A stretch of DNA of 64,000 bases from Deltaproteobacteria bacterium (lineage in GTDB: Bacteria; Desulfobacterota; Binatia; UBA9968; JAJDTQ01): contig JAPPNF010000086.1 in assembly GCA_028818755.1 (NCBI GenBank), positions 1-64,000 on the forward strand. The letters run 5' to 3'. Of this stretch, positions 1 to 6,224 are shown in pieces (positions within the stretch are counted from its first letter, which is position 1; every line of letters starts with the position of its first letter). The translations under genes and the position numbers were made by a program. The notes below the pieces were generated by a model. The model was not told the DNA's origin. It did no database searches and saw nothing but the letters and a program-made list of their open reading frames with translations.

Positions 1-56
1 CCGACGACAAAAAATCCTGCGCAACTTATGCCAGGAAATTACGGGACACGACACTA
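1..56. repeat. right-end relic of MITE-like repeat
   Basis: The bases ATCCTGCGCA followed by a tail ending GGGACACGACACTAG match the right end of the complete element at 26791-26954, which has ATCCTGCGCA and then GGGACAGGACGCTAG. The left part lies outside the window or is lost. The repeat end abuts the GTG start proposed for atpZ, so the upstream signals of the ATP synthase operon would lie in or before this element. Confidence 0.55.
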
Positions 57-308
57 GTGAGCAACGGAACCGAGGGCGGAGACGGGGCGTCCCCAAAGAG
101 TCCTTTACTCTTTCGCGCCGCCAAGTACACGGCGGTGGGCTTTGAATTCCCTTCGACGGTCTTGGCCGGTCTGGTCCTGGGTTACTTCGCGGACCAGTAC
201 CTCGACACCTCGCCGTGGATGGTTCTGGTGCTGGGCCTGCTGGGCCTGGTGCTCGCCTTCTACCGGCTGGTGCTGCTGTTGCGTCACTTCTCGGCGGAGC
301 GGAAATGA
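57..308 (+). CDS. atpZ: AtpZ/AtpI-family F0F1 assembly protein
   Basis: Small membrane protein of 83 residues with two predicted transmembrane helices (about 32-48 and 53-75) and a basic tail. It carries the family-typical stretch FRAAKYTAVGFEF followed by GYFADQYLDTSPWMVL. AtpZ-type proteins sit ahead of the a and c subunit genes and are thought to help assemble the ATP synthase or handle ions beside it. It overlaps the next gene by four bases (ATGA), so translation is probably coupled. The GTG start lies at the end of a repeat with no clear Shine-Dalgarno, so the true start could differ. The function rests on family resemblance and gene order. Confidence 0.75.
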   Translation: MSNGTEGGDGASPKSPLLFRAAKYTAVGFEFPSTVLAGLVLGYFADQYLDTSPWMVLVLGLLGLVLAFYRLVLLLRHFSAERK

Positions 309-682
309 GCTGGGAAGCTCAAGGCCTGCCGGTGTTCCGGGTGGAGCTCTGGCACGGGCTCCTGGTGCTGGCGTGCCTGGCGCTGGCGCCGCTGGATTGG
401 GTCGAGCCGGGCGGCCTCTTGCTGGGCGGCCTGTTCATGGGCGTCAACTTCCTGCTTCTGGCGGTGGGCGTCCGCTGGGTCATCACCCCGTTCGCGAGCA
501 AGGGAAGGGTCCGGGCAGGGGTCGCGTTGCTGATCCTGAAGTTCTGCTTCCTGCTCGGGGCGTCGTGGGTGCTTTTGACCCGCATCGCGCCGGACGCCCT
601 GTCGTTCGCGGTGGGTGTTAACTGCCTGATCCTGGCGATTTTGTGGGATCGGCTCTACGATACGAAGTTGAGCAAGAGTTGA
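305..682 (+). CDS. atpI: ATP synthase subunit I (AtpI)
   Basis: A 125-residue protein with four hydrophobic segments, typical of the ATP-synt_I family (c-ring assembly factor). The ATG inside the stop of atpZ is chosen because the protein then begins MSWEAQGLPVFRVELW with a normal length. Longer in-frame extensions would overlap atpZ with non-family sequence. It lies directly between atpZ and atpB, the usual place for this gene. AtpI is known to aid c-ring oligomerisation but is often dispensable. Confidence 0.75.
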   Translation: MSWEAQGLPVFRVELWHGLLVLACLALAPLDWVEPGGLLLGGLFMGVNFLLLAVGVRWVITPFASKGRVRAGVALLILKFCFLLGASWVLLTRIAPDALSFAVGVNCLILAILWDRLYDTKLSKS

Positions 683-691
683 GCAAGTAAG

Positions 692-1390
692 ATGGGACAT
701 CATTTTACCTGGTACGACCTGTTGCCCGCGGCATTGCAGGGCGTGCTGCCGCTGCAGATCTTCTTCTCGGTGGTGAGCATGGTGCTGCTGGTGTGTCTGG
801 CGCTGGGTGTGAGGCGCCGGCTCCTGGACACTCACAACGCGGTGATCCCCAGCGACCGCATCACCCTCGTGAACGTCTTCGAGCTGCTGATCGAGTTCGT
901 GATGGGCCTCAGCGACAGCATCATCGGCCACAAGGGGCGGAAGTACCTTCCGCTTTACGGCACCTTCTTCATCTTCATCCTGTTCTCCAACTTCATCGGC
1001 CTGGTGCCCGGGTTCTCGCCCCCCACCAGCAATCTCAACATCACCCTGGGGATGGGCCTGATATCCTTCGGCGCGTACCATTACTTCGGCGTGCGGGAGC
1101 ACGGCGGCGGCTACATCAAGCAGTTCCTGGGACCGTTCCTGCTGATCGCGCCGCTGTTCTTCCTGATCGAGGTGTTCTCCCACATGTTCCGGCCGCTCAC
1201 CCTGGGTCTCCGGCTGGCCTTCAACATGTTCGCCGACCACCTGGTGGTGGGGATCTTCACCGAACTCACCTACGTGGTGATCCCGGTGCTGTTCTACCTG
1301 TTGGGAGCCCTGGTCTCCGTGATCCAGGCTTTCGTATTTACCCTGTTGAGCATGATCTATGCGTCCCTGGCTCTGAGCCACGATCATTGA
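692..1390 (+). CDS. atpB: F0F1 ATP synthase subunit a
   Basis: Subunit a, the stator half-channel for protons. The 232 residues include the conserved helix with the essential Arg (MFRPLTLGLRLAFNMFADH) and the final helix VIQAFVFTLLSMIYASLAL, both signatures of AtpB. Five or six membrane helices are expected. It lies nine bases after atpI and 74 bases before atpE. The subunit b, delta, alpha, gamma, beta and epsilon genes do not follow. This split between an atpZ-I-B-E cluster and the rest is known in several deltaproteobacteria-like groups. Confidence 0.95.
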   Translation: MGHHFTWYDLLPAALQGVLPLQIFFSVVSMVLLVCLALGVRRRLLDTHNAVIPSDRITLVNVFELLIEFVMGLSDSIIGHKGRKYLPLYGTFFIFILFSNFIGLVPGFSPPTSNLNITLGMGLISFGAYHYFGVREHGGGYIKQFLGPFLLIAPLFFLIEVFSHMFRPLTLGLRLAFNMFADHLVVGIFTELTYVVIPVLFYLLGALVSVIQAFVFTLLSMIYASLALSHDH

Positions 1391-1464
1391 GCGCCCGGCG
1401 GCACCCGGAGAGGATGATGAGGAGAGGCGGGCCCAAGTCCGCGGCGCCGGAAAGGAGGAAACAG

Positions 1465-1791
1465 ATGAAGCAACTCACAGCCTTTGTACTGACGGGACTG
1501 TTCGTGCTGATCCTGTCGGGCGTGGCCGCGGCGGCGGAAGCCGCGGGCGGCGGTTCGGCGGGCCTGGTCCCGGGCATCGTCGCATTGGGCGCCGGCCTCG
1601 GCATCGCCATCGCCGCGTTCGGGTGCGCGCTCGCGCAAGGCCGGGTGGGCGGCGCCGCCATGGAAAGCATCGGCCGCAACCCCAACTCCGCGGACAAGAT
1701 CTTCACGCCGTTGATCCTGTCCCTGGCACTCATCGAAGCGCTGGGCATTTACGCCCTGATCATCGCCTTCCTGCTCGCGGGCAAGGTCTAG
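1465..1791 (+). CDS. atpE: F0F1 ATP synthase subunit c
   Basis: The ring-forming proteolipid, 108 residues. After a hydrophobic leader-like segment (residues 1-25) come the two helices of the hairpin: a Gly/Ala-rich first helix with GLGIAIAAFGCALAQG, the polar loop with ESIGRNP, and a second helix with the ion-binding Glu in ALIEALGIYALII. The Glu is followed by Ala-Leu rather than the Ser-Thr/Thr-Thr of Na+-type rings, so proton coupling is likely (inference). AGGAGG lies six bases before the ATG. The leader makes it longer than the usual 70-80 residues, as in some other bacteria with a cleavable or extended N-terminus. Confidence 0.95.
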   Translation: MKQLTAFVLTGLFVLILSGVAAAAEAAGGGSAGLVPGIVALGAGLGIAIAAFGCALAQGRVGGAAMESIGRNPNSADKIFTPLILSLALIEALGIYALIIAFLLAGKV

Positions 1792-1833
1792 GCAAGAAGT
1801 CCGCGCGGCCGCACGGCGGCGCGCGATCCTGGA

Positions 1834-1872
1834 AAAGGCAGGGGCCGCCACCGGCAGCCCCTGCCTTTCTTT
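1834..1872. terminator. bidirectional Rho-independent terminator
   Basis: A perfect 12-base stem (AAAGGCAGGGGC with GCCCCTGCCTTT) encloses an 11-base loop. It is flanked by A-rich sequence on the left and CTTT on the right. It separates the convergent atpE and dCMP deaminase genes and can serve both. Confidence 0.85.
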
Positions 1873-1874
1873 GC

Positions 1875-2339
1875 TCAGGGCATGCTTACCGCGTGCAGCC
1901 CGACGCCCGTGTGCTCCAGGATGTCCGACACGGTGTCGAGCTTGTAGGGCTTCTCGTAGAAGATGTCGCGGATGCCGGTGTTCACCAGCACCTTGAGGCA
2001 GTGGATGCAAGGGGTGTGGGTGATGTAGATGGAGGCGTCCTTGATGCTGGCGCCGTTCTTCGCGGCCTGGGCGATGGCGTTGATCTCCGCGTGGATGGTG
2101 CGAAAGCAGTTCTGCTCGATCTCGCCGTCGGGGTTCCTGGATTCATAGACGAGACAGCCCACCTCCGTGCAGTGGGGCATCCCCGCGGGCGAGCCGTTGT
2201 AGCCCGTGGCCAGGATGCTCCGCTCACGGACGATCACCGCGCCCACCTTCGCCCGGGTGCAGGTGGAGCGCTCCGCCACCTGCCGGGTGATGGTCATGAA
2301 GTACTGATCCCAGCTTAGCCTCTCGTCTTCCGTGCTCAC
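1875..2339 (-). CDS. dCMP deaminase (ComEB-like)
   Basis: Zinc-dependent deoxycytidylate deaminase of 154 residues, which converts dCMP to dUMP for thymidylate synthesis. The zinc site is clear: the catalytic HAE at about residues 83-85 ([11 protein letters not shown]) and PCxxC at 110-114 (TPCIHC). Further family features are KVGAVIV near residue 31 and the second-metal Cys/His segment (MPHCTEVGC). Translation starts at GTG. It is convergent with atpE, and the shared terminator ends it. Confidence 0.9.
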   Translation of the reverse strand: MSTEDERLSWDQYFMTITRQVAERSTCTRAKVGAVIVRERSILATGYNGSPAGMPHCTEVGCLVYESRNPDGEIEQNCFRTIHAEINAIAQAAKNGASIKDASIYITHTPCIHCLKVLVNTGIRDIFYEKPYKLDTVSDILEHTGVGLHAVSMP

Positions 2340-2428
2340 CGCGGCGACCTTCCCTTCAGCCCCATCAGTTTCGAAGGGGCACTATACCATGTACCATGCA
2401 GCCTCTTGGGTTCGCAGCGCCCCCGCGC

Positions 2429-2480
2429 CGTCATTCCCTCGAAACCTTGCCCCCGACCCTGACCGGGGGCGGGGATCCAG
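2429..2480. repeat. degenerate dispersed palindrome
   Basis: CGTCATTCCCTCGAAACC, followed by a C-rich/G-rich hairpin (CCCCCGA...GGGGGCGGGGATCCAG), is a diverged copy of the GTCATTCCCGCGAAAGCGGGAATCC repeat seen elsewhere in the window. The C-terminus of the overlapping SAM hydrolase gene is read through it. Confidence 0.5.
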
Positions 2481-3273
2481 TGGAGGAGGGAGGCGCAAGC
2501 AGCACGCGAGTGCCGGTACCGGCGCCCAAGCCGGCTTGGGCGCTGCCGTTGCACCGGGATACCTCCAGCAGCCCCCAGCTATTGACGAGGGCCAGGTAGT
2601 TGCCGGTTCCGGCCGATGCGTAGTTGGCTGAAATGCCGCGGATCTCCCTGTCGCCGATCCGTACCGCAATGCTCTCCGGGTCGAACCGTTCCAGGTCCTC
2701 GCCGCGGATGTTGGTGGTCAGGTTTCCGAAACCGTCGACGTAGATCACCTCGCCCGCGATGCGCCCGCCGTCGGGCGTTTCCGGCGCCGGTATGTTCAGG
2801 GTTTCGAAGGCCTCGACGGTCTCGCCCAGCTTCTCCGGCGGAACGCCCGCCGAGACGTGGGCGGCCGCGGGCGCGAAGATGTCCCGGCCGTGGAACGTGG
2901 TGCTGGTGGGCGACAGGTGGTAGTCGGGATTCGAGAGGTGGACGACACGGATCAGCCGCTGCCGGCCCGCCGCCAGGCTCAGCAGACCGTTGTCGGGGCC
3001 GATGTAGCAGGCACGGTCGGTCTCGACGAGGATGGGCCGCCGTTCGCCGCCGACGCCGGGATCCACCACCGCCGCGTGGATCGTCCCCGCCGGAAAGAAG
3101 TCCACCGTCGCCGCAAGCGCCAGCGCGCCGCCGGTGACGTCCTGTGGCGCCACGCCGTGGGTCAGGTCGACGATCGTGGCCTCCGGGTCGATGGCGCAGA
3201 CGACGCCCTTCATGATGCCGACGAAGGGGTCCTGGTAGCCGAAGTCGGTGGTCAGCGTGATGATTCTCGACAC
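2431..3273 (-). CDS. SAM hydroxide adenosyltransferase (DUF62 family)
   Basis: S-adenosyl-L-methionine hydrolase (adenosine-forming) of the chlorinase/fluorinase superfamily, splitting SAM to adenosine and methionine. Visible family motifs are TLTTDFGYQDPFVG at the N-terminus, DLTHGVAPQDV, VVDPGVGG, FHGRDIFAPAAAHV and, in the C-terminal domain, IYVDGFGNLTTNI. The 280 residues are slightly long. About the last 35 (from AQAGLGAGTGTRV) are encoded partly by a dispersed repeat and look like acquired sequence. It starts at GTG with only a weak ribosome-binding site. No halogenase-specific loop can be asserted, so the hydrolase call is preferred. Confidence 0.85.
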   Translation of the reverse strand: MSRIITLTTDFGYQDPFVGIMKGVVCAIDPEATIVDLTHGVAPQDVTGGALALAATVDFFPAGTIHAAVVDPGVGGERRPILVETDRACYIGPDNGLLSLAAGRQRLIRVVHLSNPDYHLSPTSTTFHGRDIFAPAAAHVSAGVPPEKLGETVEAFETLNIPAPETPDGGRIAGEVIYVDGFGNLTTNIRGEDLERFDPESIAVRIGDREIRGISANYASAGTGNYLALVNSWGLLEVSRCNGSAQAGLGAGTGTRVLLAPPSSTGSPPPVRVGGKVSRE

Positions 3274-3390
3274 GAGAGCGGACCCTAACCGAAAACCTCC
3301 ATCCGGTAAAGGTCTCCGTGGCCGCCTTGCGGAGCGGGTCGGGATGCGGCTAGCCTATGCCGACATCCACCATCTTCCAGGAGGACCGCC

Positions 3391-4077
3391 ATGATCGAGC
3401 TTTACACCAGCGCCACCCCAAATGGACAGAAGATACACATCATGCTGGAGGAGACGGGCCTCCCTTACCGGCTTCACTGGGTCGATCTGAGGAAGGGGGA
3501 GCAGTTCGACCCGGAGTTCCTCAAGATCAGCCCCAACAACAAGATTCCGGTCATCCTGGACCGGGACGGTCCCGGCGGGGAGCCCTTCTCCGTGTTCGAA
3601 TCCGGCGCGATCCTGATCTATCTGGCCGAGAAGACCGGGAAGTTCCTGCCGGCGGAGCCCCGGGCCCGCACCCGGGTGCTGGAATGGCTGATGTTCCAGG
3701 TGGGAAGCGTGGGGCCCATGCTCGGACAGGCGCACCACTTCCGCGCCTACGCCCGCGAGAAGATTCCCTACGCCATCGAGCGCTACACCAACGAGGGCGC
3801 TCGCATCTACCGGGTGCTGGACAAGCGCCTTTCCGAGCAGGAATACGTGGCCGGCGACTACTCCATCGCCGACATGGCGGTGTTCCCGTGGATACGGCTG
3901 CACGAGCGCCAGGGACAGGACATGGCCGACCATCCCCATCTGAGCCGCTGGTTCGACGCCATTGCCGCGCGGCCGGCGGTGGCCAGGGACATGGACAGAA
4001 CCCGGGACGTGGTGGGCACCATCACCGACGAGATGTGGGACAATCTCTGGGGAAAGAAGCAGTTCGAACGGCGGTGA
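3391..4077 (+). CDS. glutathione S-transferase (YfcG/YghU-like)
   Basis: Soluble protein of 228 residues with an N-terminal thioredoxin-like GST fold and a C-terminal helical domain. The start (MIELYTSATPNGQKIHIMLEE) has the Thr/Asn arrangement of Nu-class disulfide-bond oxidoreductase GSTs. The cis-Pro (NNKIPVI) and glutathione-binding ES (VFESGAILIYLAEKTG) are present. The C-terminal helix motif YSIADMAVFPWI is typical. AGGAGG lies upstream of the ATG. YfcG-type enzymes act as disulfide reductases using glutathione, which would fit the redox genes that follow on the other strand. The substrate is unknown. Confidence 0.88.
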   Translation: MIELYTSATPNGQKIHIMLEETGLPYRLHWVDLRKGEQFDPEFLKISPNNKIPVILDRDGPGGEPFSVFESGAILIYLAEKTGKFLPAEPRARTRVLEWLMFQVGSVGPMLGQAHHFRAYAREKIPYAIERYTNEGARIYRVLDKRLSEQEYVAGDYSIADMAVFPWIRLHERQGQDMADHPHLSRWFDAIAARPAVARDMDRTRDVVGTITDEMWDNLWGKKQFERR

Positions 4078-4093
4078 GCGCCCGGGCGCCGGC

Positions 4094-4546
4094 CTACGAG
4101 CCGCTGACCGTGGGGCTGCTGTCCATGGGGTAGCCCTTCTCGGTCCAACCGGGCATCCCCTCGTACAGCACTTTCATGTTGCGGTGCCCCTGCTTGTGGA
4201 GAATCTGGAAAGCCAACCTGGACAGGTGGCGGGGGCACTGTCAATAGAGGACGACGAGGCCCTCCTTCGGGACCAGGTCGGAGCCCCGGTAAAAGGCGCC
4301 GAGCGGTATGGAGACGGCCCCCTTGATGTGTTCCTCGGCGTAGCTGCGCGGCTGCCTGACGTCCACGATGAGCAAGGGCTTGCGGTCAAGGACGTGCTGG
4401 ACCAACTCCTCGACGTGGATGTACCGGATCTCGATGTCCTTGGACGGCTTCACCTTGGCGTATTCCGGGTACTTCCCGGGGTCGCTCCAGGCCGGCGCCG
4501 CCGCCGCCAGGAGCAGGGCCGTCAGCACGGTCGCGAAGCGAAGCAT
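4094..4546 (-). CDS. periplasmic rhodanese-like selenoprotein (in-frame UGA = Sec102)
   Basis: Read through one UGA (4243-4241), this gives a complete 150-residue exported rhodanese. It has a signal peptide (about 1-20), the N-terminal half of the fold (LLIVDVRQPRSYAEEHIKGA, then VSIPLGAF), the active-site strand LVVLY-U-QCPRH, and the closing GMPGWTEKGYPM. UGA falls exactly at the catalytic Cys, with a Cys two residues later (U-Q-C). Without readthrough the protein would lose its active site and last third. A SECIS-like hairpin begins ten bases after UGA. The ATG overlaps the stop of the VKOR-thioredoxin gene (TGATG), so the two are co-translated. Rhodaneses move sulfane sulfur. A Sec version might act in thiol or selenium redox in the periplasm (inference). 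A decayed pseudogene is the alternative and less likely. Confidence 0.8.
4184..4238 (-). promoter_or_regulatory. candidate bacterial SECIS element
   Basis: In the mRNA, immediately after the UGA of the rhodanese gene, GCCACCT and AGGTTGGC (4230-4212) form a seven-pair stem with one bulged U and the tetraloop GUCC. A second seven-pair stem, GUGCCCC (4238-4232) with GGGGCAC (4190-4184), encloses it. Position (loop about 18 bases after UGA), loop beginning GU and bulged U resemble the E. coli fdhF SECIS recognised by SelB. In fdhF the bulge is on the 5' side; here it is on the 3' side. Confidence 0.65.
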
Positions 4547-5448
4547 CAGCCACCTTGCCTTTCCGGGGCCTTGACGCCGCCGTAGCCGGCGCGGTCCGCC
4601 AGCGAAGCGGGGGACAACACTCCGGTGTGACGCTGGCCCTTGATGACCCACGTGGGATAGGAGCGCACGCCCGCCGCCAGGCACTTGGAGGCAACCGGGG
4701 CGCTCCGGCCGCCCGGCGAGCATTCGACGTACGGGATGCGGTGGGCCGACGCCCCGAACAGCTCCTTCTGGCTGTCGCAGGCGGGACACCAGAACGCGCC
4801 GTACATCTTGGCGTCGATTTCCTCCAGGTGGACCGCCAGCCCCCTGATCCAGGGGTCCTCCTTGCCCGCGGCGATGCCGGGGCCGCCGGTATAGAAGACC
4901 AGGTGAAGCGCGACCACCGCCACTCCGGCCGCCAGCACGCTCGAGCCGATCCAGGGCTGCCATGCCACCCGCCGGCTGACCTGCGGTATCTGGAACAGGG
5001 TGACGGCGAAGATGGCCGCGAGAAGTGCCAGCGACGTCAGGCAGTACGGACAGGCGGCCTCCAGCCGGTACATGGAGATGACCGTGAGGTACACGCTGTA
5101 GGCCACGCCGAACAGCGATACCGCGGCCAGCAGCTTCCAGCGTTTGCTGCGGCGCTTCATGAACGCCCCGCCCGCCAGAATCGCGTAGACGAAAAAACCC
5201 CAGAGCGAGGTGGGAAGGCCGAGCAGCACCGACCAGCGGCTGTTGAGCACGATGTCGCAGTCCGCCCCGGCCTCGCAAAAAGCCGCCTTCTCTCCCATCC
5301 ACGCCGTGCCGGTCAGGTACCCCGCCAGTCCCAGCCCGATCACGGCCAGGGCCAGAACCGGCCAGTTGGGGCTCGCCGACGGCGGCGGCGCCTGTTGCCG
5401 GGGCTGCCGGGATCCCCGCGCCCCCCTTTTTCTCGATGCTTTGGCCAT
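4546..5448 (-). CDS. VKOR-thioredoxin fusion (disulfide-forming enzyme)
   Basis: Membrane protein of 300 residues. A vitamin K epoxide reductase domain (about 28-155, four to five helices) carries the loop cysteines C58 and C64 and the active-site CPYC at 133-136. A further helix (about 165-187) leads to a periplasmic thioredoxin-like domain with FWCPAC at 219-224 and the cis-Pro loop SYPTW near 263. Such fusions are known to make disulfides in exported proteins by passing electrons from the thioredoxin domain to quinone, doing the job of DsbA plus DsbB. GGAG precedes the ATG. Its stop overlaps the start of the Sec rhodanese, so the rhodanese probably works in the same periplasmic thiol pathway. 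Confidence 0.9.
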   Translation of the reverse strand: MAKASRKRGARGSRQPRQQAPPPSASPNWPVLALAVIGLGLAGYLTGTAWMGEKAAFCEAGADCDIVLNSRWSVLLGLPTSLWGFFVYAILAGGAFMKRRSKRWKLLAAVSLFGVAYSVYLTVISMYRLEAACPYCLTSLALLAAIFAVTLFQIPQVSRRVAWQPWIGSSVLAAGVAVVALHLVFYTGGPGIAAGKEDPWIRGLAVHLEEIDAKMYGAFWCPACDSQKELFGASAHRIPYVECSPGGRSAPVASKCLAAGVRSYPTWVIKGQRHTGVLSPASLADRAGYGGVKAPERQGG

Positions 5449-5522
5449 GATTTCTCTCCGGTCCCTGCGGCCCTGTGGAATCTAGCAGACGGGGCGCTTC
5501 CAAGACAAGAAACGGGCGTCCG

Positions 5523-6164
5523 CTACGCCTTCCCCGCCAGCAGGCTCCGGGCGTTTTTGCGCAGGCGCTTCAGTGCCTGCGGGTCGTTGCTGTCGTAGTA
5601 GCCGCGGATCTCGCCGTCGCGGTCCACCAGCACGAAGCGGGCGCTGTGGAAGATCACCGGGTCGGCGGTCTGGCCGTCCACCGGCGCGGCGCTCAGGCGG
5701 AAACCGTCCTGCACGATGCGCCGGATCTGCTGCAGCTCGCCGGTGAGGAACAGCCAGCGTTCCGGGTCCGCCCCGTAGCGGTCCGCATATTGCGACAGCA
5801 GCGCGGGGGTGTCCGTCAGCGGATCCACGGTGATGGAGACCGAGCGAACTTCTCCGTGGGCCTTCAGGTCGGACTGCAGCGCGGCCATGGCGCGGCTTTG
5901 AAGCGGACAGGTGTCTTGGCACTTGGTGTAGATGAAGTCCGCGATCCAGATTTGGCCCCGGAGGTCACGGGCGGACACCGCCCTGCCGCTTCGCTCGACC
6001 AGCGAGAAGTCCGGCGCCGGGCCGTAGCGCGCCAGTCGCTCCAGGGCCGGTTGGCGCGGAGGTACCGCGGCAGGCGTCCGGAGCTGGTGGATGACCAGCG
6101 CGACCAGGACGGTGAACAGCACGCTCCCCACCGTCACCTGCAGTGCGAAGTGCCGTTGCGTCAT
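5523..6164 (-). CDS. SCO1/SenC family copper chaperone
   Basis: Membrane-anchored protein of 213 residues: one helix (about 10-26), then a thioredoxin-like periplasmic domain. It has the copper-binding CxxxC (KCQDTC, Cys82 and Cys86) and the distal His (FHSARF, His173) that define SCO proteins. SCO1 delivers copper to, or reduces, the CuA site of cytochrome c oxidase. It lies 60 bases after the Cox11-like gene and upstream of the VKOR-thioredoxin gene, on the same strand. GGGAG lies upstream of the ATG. A second SCO protein is encoded at 22066. Confidence 0.92.
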   Translation of the reverse strand: MTQRHFALQVTVGSVLFTVLVALVIHQLRTPAAVPPRQPALERLARYGPAPDFSLVERSGRAVSARDLRGQIWIADFIYTKCQDTCPLQSRAMAALQSDLKAHGEVRSVSITVDPLTDTPALLSQYADRYGADPERWLFLTGELQQIRRIVQDGFRLSAAPVDGQTADPVIFHSARFVLVDRDGEIRGYYDSNDPQALKRLRKNARSLLAGKA

Positions 6165-6224
6165 GTTCCGCTCCCCGCGCCGGCCCGGTCGCCGGAGCTC
6201 CCGGCGCGCGCGGCGCCGGCCGGC

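Noticed and set aside
4241-4243. Reading the rhodanese UGA as a real stop, making a truncated gene or pseudogene
   Set aside because: The stop sits exactly at the catalytic Cys codon, the remaining frame is family-typical, a SECIS-like hairpin follows and a second gene shows the same pattern. It cannot be fully excluded without evidence of Sec machinery.
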